Assembly: GCA_033557465.1 (NCBI GenBank)
Contig: CM066043.1
Span: 75,918,662-75,982,661, forward strand
Direction: 5' to 3'
Length of the DNA stretch: 64,000 bases
Origin: Ichthyophis bannanicus
Lineage: Eukaryota > Chordata > Amphibia > Gymnophiona > Ichthyophiidae
Under the pieces are notes generated by a model that saw only the letters and a program-made list of their open reading frames with translations, did no database searches and was not told the DNA's origin. Of the stretch, positions 20,150 to 33,291 are shown one piece after another. Position numbers and translations under genes: made by a program. The first letter of the stretch is position 1. Each line of letters opens with the position of its first letter.

Positions 20150-21478
20150 GTGAGGAGATCACACAAGAAAATGAAAGAGAGAAGAATGTCCTACGAACCA
20201 GGAACAGACCCCAAGAGAATTGGGAAATGTCTGTGAGAAGGTTTCTCAGGAGATAGAGAAGCTAGAAGTCAACAGGAATTAGAGAAGAAGCAAATAGATT
20301 CTACGGGAGACTCGCTGGATGGAATCATTGAATTTGAGAGAAGTGGCAGCGAGATCTCCAACACCCCTGAGCTCCAGGGACACCTGAGAGCAGAGACACA
20401 CCTGCAAAATAATAACAAGGAACAAATGACTTCTGACCTCCACCAGAGACAGACAAAAAGAAAGAAACTGCTATGCAACACCAGTGGGAAAAACCTTCAT
20501 AAGAAATCCAATTTCATATCTCAGCAAAGACCCCACCTGGATAAGAAACCATTTCCGTGCTCTGAATGTGAGAAATCTTTTCTTTCAAAAGCAAAGTTAT
20601 TGAATCATCTTAGAATCCACACAGGAGAGAAACTATTTAAATGTACAGAATGTGAGAAACGCTTTACCCGTAAAGAGGAAATTCCCTTAGAACACACCAG
20701 AATAGCCACAAAAGCATGAGACCATTTCAATGCAGGGAATGTGAATACTTTAGCATGAAGAGGGTACTTGAAAGGCACCAGTCATTACACCAAAAAGGAA
20801 AATCCCTTTCCATGTAGATAATACAAGACAAGCTTACCTCATGGGACAAGGCTAATATTGCACCAAAGAACTCGCACAGAAGAGAGACCTATCCCCCAAG
20901 AGAGACCCATTTCATGCTCTGAATGTGGAAAAGCTTTTCCCTTCAAGGATGCGCTTAGAAGACATGAAAGAACTCACTTAGATGAAAGACCATTTCCATG
21001 CACTGAATGTGTCAAATGCTTCAAACGCAGTGTTCACCTAATAAAACACCAGAGAATTCACAGGGGGGAAAACCTTTTCCATGTACTGAATGGGGGAAAA
21101 GGTTTAGTCGCAAGGACATCTTGATGTCACACCAACAAAATCACAAAGAAGCGCTTTTCTCATGTACTCAATGTGATAAAAGATTCCATTCCAAATCACA
21201 GCTAATATGCCACTATAGAATCCATATGGGAGAAAGACCATTCAAATTTACTGAGTGTGATAGTAGGTTTCATGTGAAATCACAGCTATATAAACATCTC
21301 CGGGGCCACACGGGAGAAAGACCATTCAAATGCACTGTGTGTGGGAAAGGCCATCTTTAACAAAGCATCACTTGGTTCACACTGAGGAGAGGCCATTTTC
21401 GTGCTGTGGGTGCAGTAAAAGTTTCACATGTAAAAAGAGCCTAAAGTTACACCAGAAAATTCACACTGGTGGTCTGTA
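20150..21478 (+). pseudogene. C2H2 zinc-finger gene, terminal exon, broken by frameshifts
   Basis: A plus-strand exon-like block preceded by a pyrimidine tract and CAG/TAG acceptor-like end (20125-20149, ccctgctgttcctag). It encodes a spacer and then at least eight C2H2 fingers with TGEKP-type linkers. Examples are CSECEKSFLSKAKLL at 20558, CSECGKAFPFKDALRRH at 20917, CTQCDKRFHSKSQLICH at 21162 and [17 protein letters not shown] at 21400. The fingers fall in at least four frames (20426-20719, 20858-21124, 21007-21360, then to 21478), with stops and eroded Cys/His in some. Proteins of this type bind DNA and often repress transposons. The acceptor suggests a fragment of a spliced gene rather than a processed copy. 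No upstream exon was recognised. Confidence 0.8.
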
Positions 21479-22044
21479 GATTTGACCTGTAGTCCAGTTC
21501 GGAGAGGGTGATACTAAATTACTCTCCCCAAGTCATGCTGCATACCTTCACATGGTGACCTGCTTGCATGAGATTTGTACCAATCTTCAACAATACAACC
21601 ACTTCACTTGCAATTTGATAAGGAAAAAAAAAAAAGAATTGTATAGTAGCTGCATCTTGCCAAGGATGAAATGTTGCCCAGTCGTAGTTAAGCACTTAAT
21701 TAAGCTTTTCGCATCCACATAATTGTTTTGTAACAAACATTTTTTTCAGTATTTTTTTAAAATTAAGATTTGAGCTAAGTGATGCAGAACATAAAGGGTT
21801 TTTTTGAAAAAATTGTATTTCTAAGAAACAATATTTACTGTTGCCATATGGAAACTACTGTCCTGAAAGGCTGAAAAGTAAAAGCAGTCTTGGCATCAGT
21901 TTCATGTACTGCTGCATGTGATAATTTAAATAACAGGTTTTTTTTCAGATGTCAAGCATAGATACATATCACAGTGTGCAGATTTTTTGGAAATATAGAA
22001 TCCAGTGAAACCTTTGGGGGAAAATTTGAAGGTTGCCATATGGC
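21479..22044. other. Intergenic, unassigned
   Basis: AT-rich. It contains two diverged copies of a 'gttgccatatgg' motif (21840 and 22032) but no recognisable element or gene. Confidence 0.45.
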
Positions 22045-22185
22045 AACAATAGCCATGAAAGGGTTCCCTGTAAAATAGTTATCTCCAAGTTATAATGCCC
22101 TGTTCAATGTAAACCGCACTGATGCAGAATAGCACGGTATATAAGAGAATGTAATAAATAAGTAATAAATAAATTTAAAAAAAAT
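22045..22185 (+). mobile_element. CORE-SINE/L2 3' tail fragment
   Basis: 'ccctgtaaaatagttatctc' to 'aaaccgcactgatgcagaat' and 'agcacggtatataagaga', then an AATAAATAAGTAATAAAT tail. It is the same 3' part as the complete SINE at 51308-51594. Confidence 0.75.
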
Positions 22186-22394
22186 AAAAAATTTGCTGCT
22201 GCCAGGAAGGTGGGACTGGCAAGGGCTTTGAGCATGCTTTTCCTTCTCACACCAAATATGATCCCATTCCATTTAATGTTTGGAAAGTTATCTGCCCCCT
22301 CCCAACAAACAGAGACAGGCATTCTCAACCCGTTCTCCACCCCCCCCCCCCCCCAACGATATTGGAAAGAATAGAAAGGGTATCAGCTCAGCAC

Positions 22395-22740
22395 TGAGGT
22401 AACTTGTACCAGCAAGGGCCCCTAGAATATTGTACAACCTACAGTACCTATATGCTAGCAGTGGTAATCAGCATCTTCCCCAACTGCACTCCTTAACGGG
22501 GCAGGCTGATGGGATGGGATGGGATGATAAAAGTAAGAGAGAGCAGCAAGGACTTGGCCTGAGCCTGGTCATCATACGGGAGGTGCCTCAGACTAGCCAG
22601 CACCCCTGAAACACCACACAACCTACAGTACTATACTAGCAATGGGAATTGGTAACATCCCTGACTCCACCTCTTAATGGAGTGGGCGTAGTGACATGGG
22701 ATAATGAAGGCAAGGCCCATAGGTGGGCCACTGCCAGGTA
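22395..22740 (+). repeat. Diverged tandem duplication, unit about 175 bp
   Basis: Two successive blocks (about 22420-22560 and 22610-22725) share 'acaacctacagta', a 'ctagcaatgg/ctagcagtgg' motif, an 'actccttaacgg/acctcttaatgg' motif and a following 'gggatgggat'-like run. It is old; no function is visible. Confidence 0.5.
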
Positions 22741-23094
22741 GGCCCTCATCTAAGGGCCAAGCTAAAGGCTCTTAGCAGTTCTGTTCTATAGCTGGGGTAG
22801 TTAAGTTTATATCATCTTGAACCAATGTTATTCTTTTGATTTAATGTTCATTTGGCTGTGGGAGGTGTGGTGGTGGGAGAGTCAAATTCCAGTTCTAGTA
22901 CAGCATTATGGAGGGTGAAAAATAGGGTTAGAGGGAGAACATCATGAATAATGTTATTGTCTGTAAACCAGCTGTTGAAGATGCATTTGAGGCCACTTTT
23001 AGAGATGATCAGTATGGATGTTATTAGGGACTGATTAGAGAAAGAAAAGGCAAGATTACTCACCTGTAACATGTGTTCTGCAGGAACGGAAGGC

Positions 23095-23885
23095 ATTTCG
23101 ATTTCGCAAATCAAATCCTACTTGGCGTAACTAAGGAAGCCATAAAAAAACTTCAATTAGCACAAAATGCCGCAGCAAGGACCATTACGAAGGCCCCACC
23201 TTTCCAACACATAACCCCAATATTAGAATATCTACACTGGCTCCCGATTCAAAGCCGTATTGAATACAAAACTATCTTAACTACCTACAAAGCTATAACA
23301 AAAACAGCACCCCTGTCCATAAATAACCTCATCAAAATAGAACCTACACATAATCTCCAAAGGAGAGACCAATTAAATAAATTAACACCACCAAAAGAAT
23401 TCATTAGAGCCAATAAATCCACAAACAAGAAAGCCTTCTCACATGCAGCCCCCATCCTGTGGAACACAATCCCAATAGAATTAAGACAACTACCTGATAT
23501 AATGGAGTTCAGAAAAAAACTCAAAACACACTTATTTACAAAGCATTATGGTTCTATGACCAGCTCTTCTCTCACCCCCCAGCTAGATAAAGGATAATCA
23601 GACACAGGGTAATACACTATTTCAACAAAAGAATGAAGCGCTGTAACCTAAGACGAAGTGATTAAGAAAATGTAAAAAAAAAAAAAAATATGTATATAGT
23701 TAATTGTACATAGTTCACTATTGTTATTTGTTAATTGCTATTTGTTAACTGTAATTACCTAACTTTAAACTTGTTATATGTAAAAACAGATCACCCTGTT
23801 TAATGTTGTTATATGGAAACCGCACCTGATCAAATGGAAGGAGCGGTATATAAATAACCTGTTAATTAAAATTAAATTAAATTAA
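23095..23885 (+). mobile_element. L2-like LINE 3' end inserted in DIRS C terminal repeat
   Basis: An open frame to 23597 reads LQLAQNAAARTITKAPPFQH, ITPILEYLHWLPIQSRIEYK, then FSHAAPILWNTIPIELRQL and FRKKLKTHLF. This is the L2 ORF2 C-terminus, uninterrupted for about 165 residues. The 3' tail 'ggagcggtatataaataacc' is followed by ATTAAATTAAATTAAA repeats. The long open frame suggests a fairly recent insertion. Confidence 0.87.
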
Positions 23886-24851
23886 AATCAGTCCTTACAT
23901 ATGGGTGATGTCAGCACCAAAGCAACCCACATTGAGCATTTCCCAGCTTTCAAAGATAGCCTTTGGGAATGCTGCCACACATACATGGTCCCCTTCCCTT
24001 CCAAGGATGCCATCTTGTGCAGGCAGCTGAGATAGCTTAGGCAAAGGATAAAAATAGAGGAGGCAACTCCCAGGGGAGGAGGGAGGGTTGGTGAGGACCG
24101 ATTCTTGCTGTTCCCAGAAAACACCTGTTATAGGTGAGTAACTACACTTTCCCCAAACAAGCAGGAAGACGGTCCTCACCTATGAGGCTTCCTAGCTGCA
24201 GGATGCCAGGACCTGAACCACATCAGTACCAACAGCAACCACCAGGGGAGGCTGTCAGTTGTAGAAGACAAGTCCCTCACAACAGCCAGCTACCCCCATC
24301 GCTCTTAGTCCAGGAGCCTAAACATCAACATGCTGGAGGGCAGGAGTTGCCTATACCCCAAGTATGATACAAATTACCACCTAGCCAAAGGCACTGTCCC
24401 TGCAGGACTCATTCTTTCAGCAGTAATGTGCTGCAAAGGTATGCACAGAATACCATGTGGCAGCCTTGCAGAATGCTGGTACCAAGCACAAGTTGGCCAT
24501 CACCATGGCCCAGACATTATGAACAGTGATCTAGTGCTCCAGGGAAAGGCCAGCCCACTCATAAGCAAAGGTAATGTAATCCACCACCCAAGAGGACAGC
24601 TTCCTTTTGGTTACCAATAGCCCTAGTTTACTGAGGTCAAACGAAAGAGTGGGGGCGCTTTGCAATGGTCACTGGTCCTATAAAGAAAGGACCCTCTTGC
24701 AATCCAAGGTATACAAGACCGACTCTTCCTTGCCAGCGTGTGGCCGTGGAAAAAAGGTAGGGAGAACCACCACCTAGTTGAGGTGAAAAACAGACCTAAC
24801 CTCAGGAAGGAACTTTGGATGTGTACGCAGCACCACTCTGTTCATATAGAA

Positions 24852-25230
24852 TTAGGTGTAAGGAAGATCCGCCACCAGGACCTGCAGTTCACTCACTCTA
24901 CAGGCAGAGGTTACAGCCACTTTCCAGGAGAGGTACCTCAGGTGACAGGTAGCCATGGGCTCAAATGGCAGTCTGGTGAGCTGGGACAGCACCACAGTGA
25001 GGTCCCATTCTGCTGCCAAAGGGCAGAGGGGGAGTCGTGCCAACAGAAGGCCCCCTAAGGAATCTGGAGACCAGGGACAGGTTCAACAGGGGCTTCCCCG
25101 GTACAGGGTGGTGGTGGTTCGTAACTATAGTGCAGAGATGCACCTTGACTGAATTAGACTTGAAGCCTGAGTGTGAGAGATGAAAAAGGTATTGCAACAT
25201 GAGCTGTACCTGGCAGAAGAACAGATTCAC
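24852..25230 (-). pseudogene. DIRS C tyrosine recombinase remnant
   Basis: Fragment with LSWKVAVTSACRVSELQVLV (arginine box region) and adjoining segments in two frames. It is homologous to copies A and F. It is broken, with no continuous frame. Confidence 0.6.
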
Positions 25231-26242
25231 TTGCCTGTCTGCGCACCAGACAGAAAACCTCCTCCACTTGAAGGCATAAGCCCTTGTAATGGAGGGCTTG
25301 CTGGAGGCCAGGAGGATCTCCTCGACCTCCCTTGTGAGGTGGAAAGGGGGCTTTCAGCAGCTATGCTGTCAGCATTAGAGCACGCAGGTTGGGGTGCAGG
25401 AGTGTGCTCTCCTCCTGTGAGAGGAGGCCCAGGGCCTGGCCCAGGGATACTGGGGCTGTCACTGACAGAGAGAGCAACAGGGGGAACCAGGGTTGCCGGG
25501 ACCACCAGGATCACTGAGGCATGCTTGCTCTGGATTTTGAACAGACACTTGGGTATCAGGGGAGTCAGTGAGAATGCGTAAAGCATGCCCTGCAACCATG
25601 ATATCAGAAACGCACCTGCCGCCACCCTCCTTTGGCATGGCTGAGGGGAGCAGAACCACAGTAGCTGCAAGTTGTCCAGAGAGGCGAACAGATCCAGGCA
25701 GGGCCTGCCCCAAAGTCAGAAGAGCCTCTGGGCCACCTTGGGGTCCAGGCACCTGTCGTGCAGCCGGAGAACCCTGCTGAGCTTGTGCACCAGGATGTTG
25801 TCCTGGCTCAGTAAGTACACAGTTGCAGACCGCAAAAGGAGTGAAGTGCTACAGTCTCCTGGCAGAGAGGGTAGGAGCCCGTTCCGCCCTGCTTGTTCAT
25901 GTAGAACATGGCCACTTGGTTGTCCGTCTGTATGAGAATCGGAAGACCTCGGAGCAGGTGGCAGAAGGTCTGCAGGGCCAGAAAAATGGTCTGGAGCTCA
26001 AGGAGATTGATCTGCAGGAGAGATTCCTTGGAAGACCAGTAGCCCTTTGTGGGCTGGCCCTCGCAATGTGCACCCCAGCCCACCAGGGAGGCATCTGTAG
26101 TCAGAACCCTGAGATGCTGGTGCCTGGAAAGGCATCCCCACCCTGAGGTAGCATGGGGACTGCCACCGGGCAAAAGGAAGCTGCAAGCTGCTAGCTGCCG
26201 GGTGACCCCCATCCTGTCCCCCAGTCCGCCCGTGGCCTGAGA

Positions 26243-26677
26243 CTACTGGACCGCCCGCATGTGTAGGCGGGCTAGGGGTGTAACATGCACCATTGAGGCC
26301 ATGTGGCCCAACAAGCGGAAGAGCTGCCAGGCTGGCACCAACCTGCAGGCTTGCACCTCCCTGGCCAGCCGCATCAGGCAGTGGGCTCTGTCTTCTGAGA
26401 GGAAAGCCTTGGCCTGCAGCGTATCCAGCTGGGCCCCTATGAATTCCAAGATCTGAACTGAGAAGAGCCTGGATTTGGGGAAGTTGACAACAAAACCCAA
26501 CTGGTGGAGGGTGTGAATAGTTAGCCTTATGGCCCAGTCCACCTCCCAGGCAGTGCTGCCCCTGACGAGCCAGTCCATATAGGAGATGTGAGCCCCTTGA
26601 AGGCGCATGAGTGCGGCCACTGTGGCCAGGCACTTTGTGAAGTCCCTTGGGGAGGTGGCCAGGCCGAATGGGAGCAC
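26243..26677 (-). pseudogene. DIRS C reverse transcriptase fragment
   Basis: A 144-codon frame starting MLPFGLATSPRDFTKCLATV. The catalytic box is damaged: where copies A, B and D have YLDDW, this reads ISYMDWLVRG, with the Leu-Asp lost to a deletion. The preceding motif (DAYAHILIHPSHRRYLRF) is in another frame near 26700-26760, just before the L2 junction. Confidence 0.75.
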
Positions 26678-26780
26678 TCTATACTGGAAGTGCAGACCCC
26701 CACCACAAACCTCAGGTACCGCCTATGGGAGGGGTGAATCAGGATGTGGGCATATGCATCCTTGGATCTTATGTTCATCT

Positions 26781-29060
26781 TTAACACGCTACTAAACCAA
26801 AGCCTCCACCCACCCATTCCAACCTCAGCACCAGTACCTTGGTCAAACCATCATATGCTCAATGTTACATTAACAATTCCATCAAAGACAGTGCCAGATG
26901 AAAACACACCGAAGGAACGCAGAAGATTCACCTACTTTAAAGACTCATTCACAAAGAACATCCTACCAAACCTGTTATGCACCACAACAAGCCTTGGGGA
27001 CACAATAGATAACTGGAACCTCACACTGAAAGAAGCTGCAGCTGCTCCAATCAAGAATCTGAGCAATCATAGAAACCATTCAGCACCATGGTACTCAAAA
27101 GAGATCAATGATATGAAAAAAATCTCTCCGAAGAATAGAAAGAAGATGGAGAAGAACAAAGACGCAAGAAGACCTCCGTACATACTCTACGAAGCTTCAA
27201 GAATATCATACAAATTTCATCATGATATCAATAAATAAGCCAAGAGAACTGTTCGATAGTGCATGATCCTTAACTAAGGAAAACCCAGAGTGAGATGATA
27301 CCAAGTCACTTCACCCACAAATCATGAGAGACTTTCTAAAAAGAAAACTCAAGCCCACCACTCCACAGCTCCCAGCCCAATAGAGAGAAATTAACTCCAC
27401 ACAAGAGCCTCACATGCAATGGAGCTCCTTCTACACACCTCCCAATGGCCAACTACAAAACACAATATCTAGAATCAATACTACAACCTCACCCTTTGAT
27501 CCTTTCCCTGTCACCTGGATCAAGATGACAGCAAAGTAGCTCATCTCTATCCCACATAACATCACACTGTTCACACTCATGCAGGGAATCATCCCTTCTA
27601 GCCTTAAACAAACAATTATAAGGCTAATATTATAAAACCCAAAGATAGACCTGAAAGACCCCAGCACATACAGACCTTTCTCCAGTCTCCCATTTCTAAC
27701 TAAGGAGATTGAAAAAGTAGTTCAGGATTTAGACAGACACGCGCCACTTAACCCTCACCAGTATGGCTTCAAGCCAGATCACAGTGTGGAAACACTATTC
27801 ACCTCCCTGCTGGATAAAATTATAACAATCATGGATGATGCAAGAAAGGGTATACTACTGATCTTCATAAATATCAAAGCAGCCTTTGACTACTGGAACA
27901 CCTAAAGAAAATGGAACCACCCCTTCAATGGTTTACTTCCTACCTAACTAAAAAAAAAAAAAAAAAAACACTACACGTAAGATTCAGTTCCAATCACTCA
28001 GGACTAATTGACCAGCCACAGGAGTTACCCCAAGGCTCAGCACACTGCATCCTTTTCAGTATTTATCTACAACCCCTCTGTAACATATTAAAGGACCACA
28101 ACATAGAATACCGAATCTACGCTGACTATATTATGATTTTTGCTCCATTTAACACCATCCAACCTGATTACTCTGGGATGATATCGTGTCTAGAAAGATG
28201 ATTAACTGGCTACAAGGACAAAATCTCTACATAAATTACAGAAAACCAGAAGCACTTATAACCAGAAATAAAACTCATTCACATCACTGAACAACTTTAA
28301 AATACACCAGAATGACAGAGGTGAAACAGGAAGTAAAGTATCTGAGTCATCCTGGACCGGATCCTAAATTTCCAGTGTTTGAGACCCCTGCTATAAACTA
28401 TGAATACAGAAACTCAAACTTCTGCTAGATGAGAAGAACTTCCACAGCATCTGCCAGGCCATGGTCATGCCGATATGGGACTACTGTAACTTGATTTATC
28501 AGGGCTTGCCAAAACATAGCATCCACCCACTTCAATTAATACAGAATACAGCGGCAAGAATAATCTCTGGCACAGCAAGGGACACTTACATAACTCCAAC
28601 CTTAAAACAACTGCACTGGCTTTCCAGTGATGGAAAGAACAAAATCAAATCACTAACCATCATATTCAAGATAATCCACCAGCTAGCACCAATCACCCTA
28701 CAACCACTGATAGATAGGGATCTAGAAACATGAAATAGACATGCATCCACCAAATATCTACTACTCATACCAAAGGCCAAGACTATAGTGAAACAGCTAA
28801 CATGCAATAGACCGCCCTCTCTCTATGCACCAACACTTTGGAACTTCCTCCCTGAAATATAAGATCTACCAGAGACCTGCAGGATTTCTGGAAAGTGATA
28901 AAGACACTCCTATTCTCGGAACAATATGCCAGTATTACCTAACACCATATAGCCCAAGTATACACTCCCCTGTCCCCACCACTGCACCTACCTGAGCTCC
29001 CAACCCCCTACCAAGATCTCTCCAAGCTCCCTACCTTCTACTAAAACTCTGGAATGTACC
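26781..29060 (+). mobile_element. L2-like LINE, long ORF2 remnant
   Basis: Plus-strand coding remnants in order: post-endonuclease region (HSAPWYSKEINDMKK at 27080), RT motif (GILLIFINIKAAFDYWN at 27850), PQGSAHCILFSIYLQPL (28035), YRIYADYIMIFAPF (28105), DYCNLIYQGLPKHSI (28470), then LKQLHWLSS (28610). The RT catalytic box has YADY in place of YADD. Stops and an A run (27950-27968) break the frame. It lacks the endonuclease start and a clear tail. It abuts DIRS C at 26780. Confidence 0.82.
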
Positions 29061-29093
29061 CCTGACAATGTAAATACTAAGACAATCATTCCA

Positions 29094-29660
29094 ATTTGCG
29101 TTTAGCGGGGATATACATCCTGGTTGGACATATATACCCACTAAACGTTAGGGTGCCAATTCCAGTCAAGGAACTCCCTGCACATGCTGCAGAGATGTGC
29201 AGGGAGTTCTGGATGGAGGCAGGAGAGGGTGGGTTGGAGGAGGAGCGAGGACAAGGGTGTAGGCGGGATCCTGACTCCAGATGTATAAGGCCGATTCTGG
29301 TGTCGGCGATCTAGACGAGGGAACTTATTCCACTTTGGTGGTGGAATAAGTCCCCCCCCCCCCGACCAGGGCCAGAGCACAGGTGAGCAGGGCAGGGGGG
29401 ATTCCCTGCAGCCTGATCCCAGCCTCAGAAGGCCCAATTGGGGGTCGAGTGGCAGGGAACAAGATATTTGTTGCGGTGCAAGCAATCGGGGCTCTGGCAT
29501 GGAGCCATGGGCTAGCCTGGCAGGATCTGGGACATCCAGTGGGCCGAAATCAGGGCACGTCCTGCCTGTCTGCACCCAATTCTGATCCCACGGGATCTGA
29601 ATCTGGTGCAAATCCAGCCCATCCAGATTCTGGACGTTCAGATGGGCTGAACGTACCCCA
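29094..29660 (+). repeat. Unclassified structured repeat, copy 1
   Basis: It starts with a hairpin (29100-29147, arms CGTTTAG and CTAAACG) and a second hairpin (29169-29208, arms AACTCCCTGCACAT and ATGTGCAGGGAGTT). A G-rich body follows with CCCTGCAGCCTGATCCCAGC and CATGGAGCCATGG. The same order of hairpins and body motifs occurs at 46240-46740. No protein or known transposon ends were recognised. Confidence 0.55.
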
Positions 29661-29699
29661 AATGGAATTGGCCTCCATGGGTACTAACTTGACTCCACT

Positions 29700-29866
29700 G
29701 TACAGTAATATTGCACAACAGTATACCCAAGTTCTTAAATGTTATATGTTTAATTCTCCAAGTCAGTTGTCCCTGTTCATTGTAATCTGTTGTTGTAATG
29801 TAAACCTCCTTGAATGGAAGATGAGGCGGCATAAAAGACCTGTTAAGTAAATAAATACCATAAGCG
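29700..29866 (+). repeat. L2/SINE-type 3' tail
   Basis: 'gtaatgtaaacctccttgaa' and 'gaggcggcataaaagacct' followed by GTTAAGTAAATAAATA: a diverged LINE/SINE tail directly before DIRS G. Confidence 0.5.
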
Positions 29867-29867
29867 A

Positions 29868-32800
29868 GAATCGATCCACCTGAGGCATCATGATTGGACC
29901 CTGTAAGTGCAGATCGGCTTTCACTAGTAGATGCCACGAGAGAGCGACTGCCAACCATAACAGACTGGCATACCACTGCTGTTTCAGCTAAATCGGCAAC
30001 ACTAGCTTCTGATGCGCCTCAATCCTTTGTACCATGCAGCCTTCGAGCACCCAGGGTGGAAATACTGAGCAGCCCCTTCATGGGCCACAGTTGCACCAGC
30101 GAGTCCCTCTGATATGCGCTCCCCCCTTCTGCTGTAGAACAGATATGCCTTCGCAAACTTGAAAGTTGCCATGAGATCCATTGCTGGTGAACCCCAGCGC
30201 CGAACCAGCTATGCAAAGACTGCTTCATTGAGTGTCTACTTGCCAGGATCGATTCACACTCTGCTGAGATAGTCAGCTGTCAGTCTCCTGGCCGGCCACA
30301 TACGTTGCAGAGATTGCCACCAGATGACTCTCCACCCAGTTCATTAATGGCTCCACCGCTTTCCAGTTGCACGCTGCTTGTGCCACCTTGCCAATTGATG
30401 TATGCCACCACTGTGGCACTGTCAGAGAACACTCTCACCGCCTTCCCTTCCAGAATGGACAAACTCTTGCAGTGCTAAGAACACCACCTTTAATTCTAGG
30501 CAGTTGGTGGACCATGCACTCTCCTCTGGATCCCTTGCGCAATGTTAATCTCGCAGTACGCCCTCCATCTGCATAGATTGGCATCTGTGGCGAGTGCTAT
30601 CCTTCCGTACCACCGCCAGACATGGCAGCAGGCATGAGAGCGGGTGGTGCTGCACTGACCATCTCCACAACTAGGCCCTCTGCAACGGCCGCATATGTGC
30701 CTGAGCTCAAGGCACCATATCGATTGAGGCTGCCATGGAGCCCAAGATATATAAAGAATGCCATGCTGTAGGCACCTGCATTTGGAGGAACTGCCTGACC
30801 TGTTGTTCCATCTTGCAAGCCCTGTCTACCAGCAGGGATATCCATCCACGATTATTTTGGAATCGAGCTCCCAGATACTCCAAGTCCTGGGACGGCCGTA
30901 GACGGCTCTTGGCAAAGTTGACTACCCAGCTGAGGTCTTGTAGACAGGCGATGACTCTTTCTGTGACATGTTTGTTTTCCTCTCTGGACTTTGTGTGAAT
31001 GAACAAATCATTCAAATAGGGGTGCATCAGAGTGCCCTCCTAGTGGAGAGCTGCGGCCGCTACCACCATGACCTTGGTGAAAGTTCAAGGTGTCTTCGCC
31101 AGACTGAACGGCAGAGCCCGAAACTGGAAATGCCCCATAGAACTACAAACCTCAGAAACTGTTGATGGTCGTCTCGTATGGGAATATGCAAATAAGCCTC
31201 TGTGAGGTTGAGTGATAAGTACTCCTCTGCCCAAACTGCAGTAATTACCGATTGTAGCATCACCATATGGAAATAGGCACTCAGACACAGATTTACCTTT
31301 TTGAGGTCTAAAATCAGGCGGAAGGATCCCTCTTTGTTCGGCACTATGAAGTAAATGGAGTATTGACCACAACAGCACTGGTCTCTTGGTACCTCCGCCA
31401 CCACGTGTAGGTCTAACAGCTACAACAACATCTGCCGCATGGCCTGGCATTTTCTTGGTGCACTGCATTGCGAGTTGACAAAAGCCTCCCTGAGAGGCCA
31501 TGCAAACTCTAGAGGGTATCCCTCCCTGATGACCTGTAGAATCCACTGGTCAAGTGAGCCAGGCCCAGGCGGCGTAAAGGTCCCACAGCCGACCCCCCCC
31601 CCCCCCATGGGAACCACATCCATCTGGCCCTTCCTTGTTTCAATGCGATTTCTTAGGACCCGAGGAGGTAGAGGGGGAAATACTCTACCTAATCCCCAAA
31701 AGCTTCAAAGGGCTTGGCCCCTGGCAGGAAGAACACCCCCTCTGATATGGGGCAAAGCAGACAGAGTGAAAATGCTGGAAATCCCTAGGCTGCCCTTATA
31801 CCAGAGCCAAGGAGCAAATCGGCTTCTGTTTGGCAGTTTGCCACCTTTAGTCTCATCCAGATCTTTCACCAGTTTCTCCAGATCCTATCCAAACAGGAAC
31901 TTGCCCTGAAAGGGGAGTTTACTGAGACAGGACTTTGTGGTGAGAGACAAGGCTTTTGCCATGTCCCGGACAAATTAGAGGAACGAAGTGTCCTTGGGTG
32001 GGGAGCGACGCCGGGGGAGACAGGTCCGAGGGGAGATTATGGTGTTTATGCATCTCCGGGGAAGCCTCGTCCTTGGACTTCTTGTCTGAGTAGTCGGTCA
32101 AGCACTTGAGGCCAGACGGCACTTGAGGTGCCAGGCTTGGGTCAGGTCATTGTGACTCACAGCAGCTGCTTGGCCGGAGCCACAAGTGCTTGCCAGGGAG
32201 GATCTTACTCCCGAGGACCTGGCTCGAGACCCTCGCCGAGGATCAGCTTGAGGCTCATCTCGGTGGCCTGAGGAGTCCTCGATGTCAAGGTCCCTGCAGT
32301 CTCAGTATCGATGCTTGCTACGAAGCAAGGAAGGCAGCAACACTGCGTTCCAATTCCATCATCCTGGCTTACCACTCAGGAGTTGCAGCCTTTGATGCAG
32401 ACACAGGGTGACCGCGTCCGGTGTCGGTGAGGAGAGGGAGTCCTCGACGTGAAAGGCCTCGAGGGTCCATGACCCATCACTGGAGGCCTCAGCGTCTGTT
32501 CTGGGCACCTTCGTTGGTTGCTCCCACTCCAACTCCTCAGATACCCTCTGAGGACTGTGGGACCTGGTATGGGACTTGCCGTGTGTGTCTGATTCCCAGC
32601 ATGAGGTCCTCGAGGATTTCTTCTTCTTGTGCTCATGCTCCAGGAAACCCTTGTCAGTGTGTCCGCGGACCCGATCGGGCGCCGTGGGGCTTTACGTGAC
32701 TCAGAGGATCCGTGCAGGGGCCTTAGAGTGCAAGGCTACCAGGGATACCAGGGCAGAATCTGACCCGTAGAAGATGTCATTTTGCTTCTGCTGATGACTT

Positions 32801-33291
32801 TGGATGGCCTTCGTGGACACCTTTTTGTACAGGATGCAAACCTCTGGGTCATGATCAGCACCTAGATACTGGAGGCAGCAGTCATGTGTATTGGTTAGGG
32901 ACATGTTCTTTGCGCACCAATCACATTTTTTGAACCCACTGGCCATTGGGGCAAAAAGAACATCTGCGACATAAAAGACCCTTGACATGGCCAGCGGTTA
33001 GGAAGAAAAACGAAAAACTGTTCCGAGACTCAATGCCAGGGCAACGGGGCTTGAAGGCGGGAAAGGGACTGGTGCTAACCATAAAAGGAAGGGCAGTTTT
33101 ATGCACAAAAATATCCACTTTTGCCCCCCAGAGAAAGAAGACCGACGTCTGGGCTCCATGATAAAAGGGAAGGGGACTGCCAATGCGTGGTGGCATCTCC
33201 CAGAGGCTCTCTTTGAAAATTGGGAAGATGCTTCCACGGGGGCTCCGTCGGCGCTGACATCACCCATAAGTGAGGACCGACTTCCTGGAGG
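29868..33291 (-). mobile_element. DIRS-type retrotransposon, copy G (3' part missing)
   Basis: RNase H-like remnants (29870-30590), RT remnants (30600-31550), gag remnants (31600-33000) and a right terminal repeat (33000-33291) of the A/C/F family. There is no recombinase or left repeat. RT has PYLNDLFIHTKS where YLDDW is expected, so the active site is lost. Gag keeps a Cys/His cluster (CDWCAKNMSLTNTHDCC at about 32910). The right repeat ends against CR1 sequence. It may be a mosaic with the missing part of copy C. Confidence 0.72.

Larger units (their letters stand above)
23052..26780 (-). mobile_element. DIRS-type retrotransposon, copy C (5' part missing)
   Basis: The left terminal repeat (23052-23094 and 23886-24080, split by an L2) is followed by the internal complementary region (about 24090-24200), recombinase remnants (24200-25240), RNase H (25250-26240) and part of RT (26243-26780). 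At about 26780 the sequence passes into an L2 LINE, so the rest of RT, gag and the right repeat are absent here. The terminal sequence is of the A/F/G family. It is broken by frameshifts throughout. Confidence 0.8.

Noticed and set aside
22341..22356. Poly(C) run, and similar C/G runs at 29352, 31592, 35218, 42452 and 60951, as structured or regulatory sites
   Set aside because: Simple homopolymers, common in vertebrate DNA, with no supporting context.
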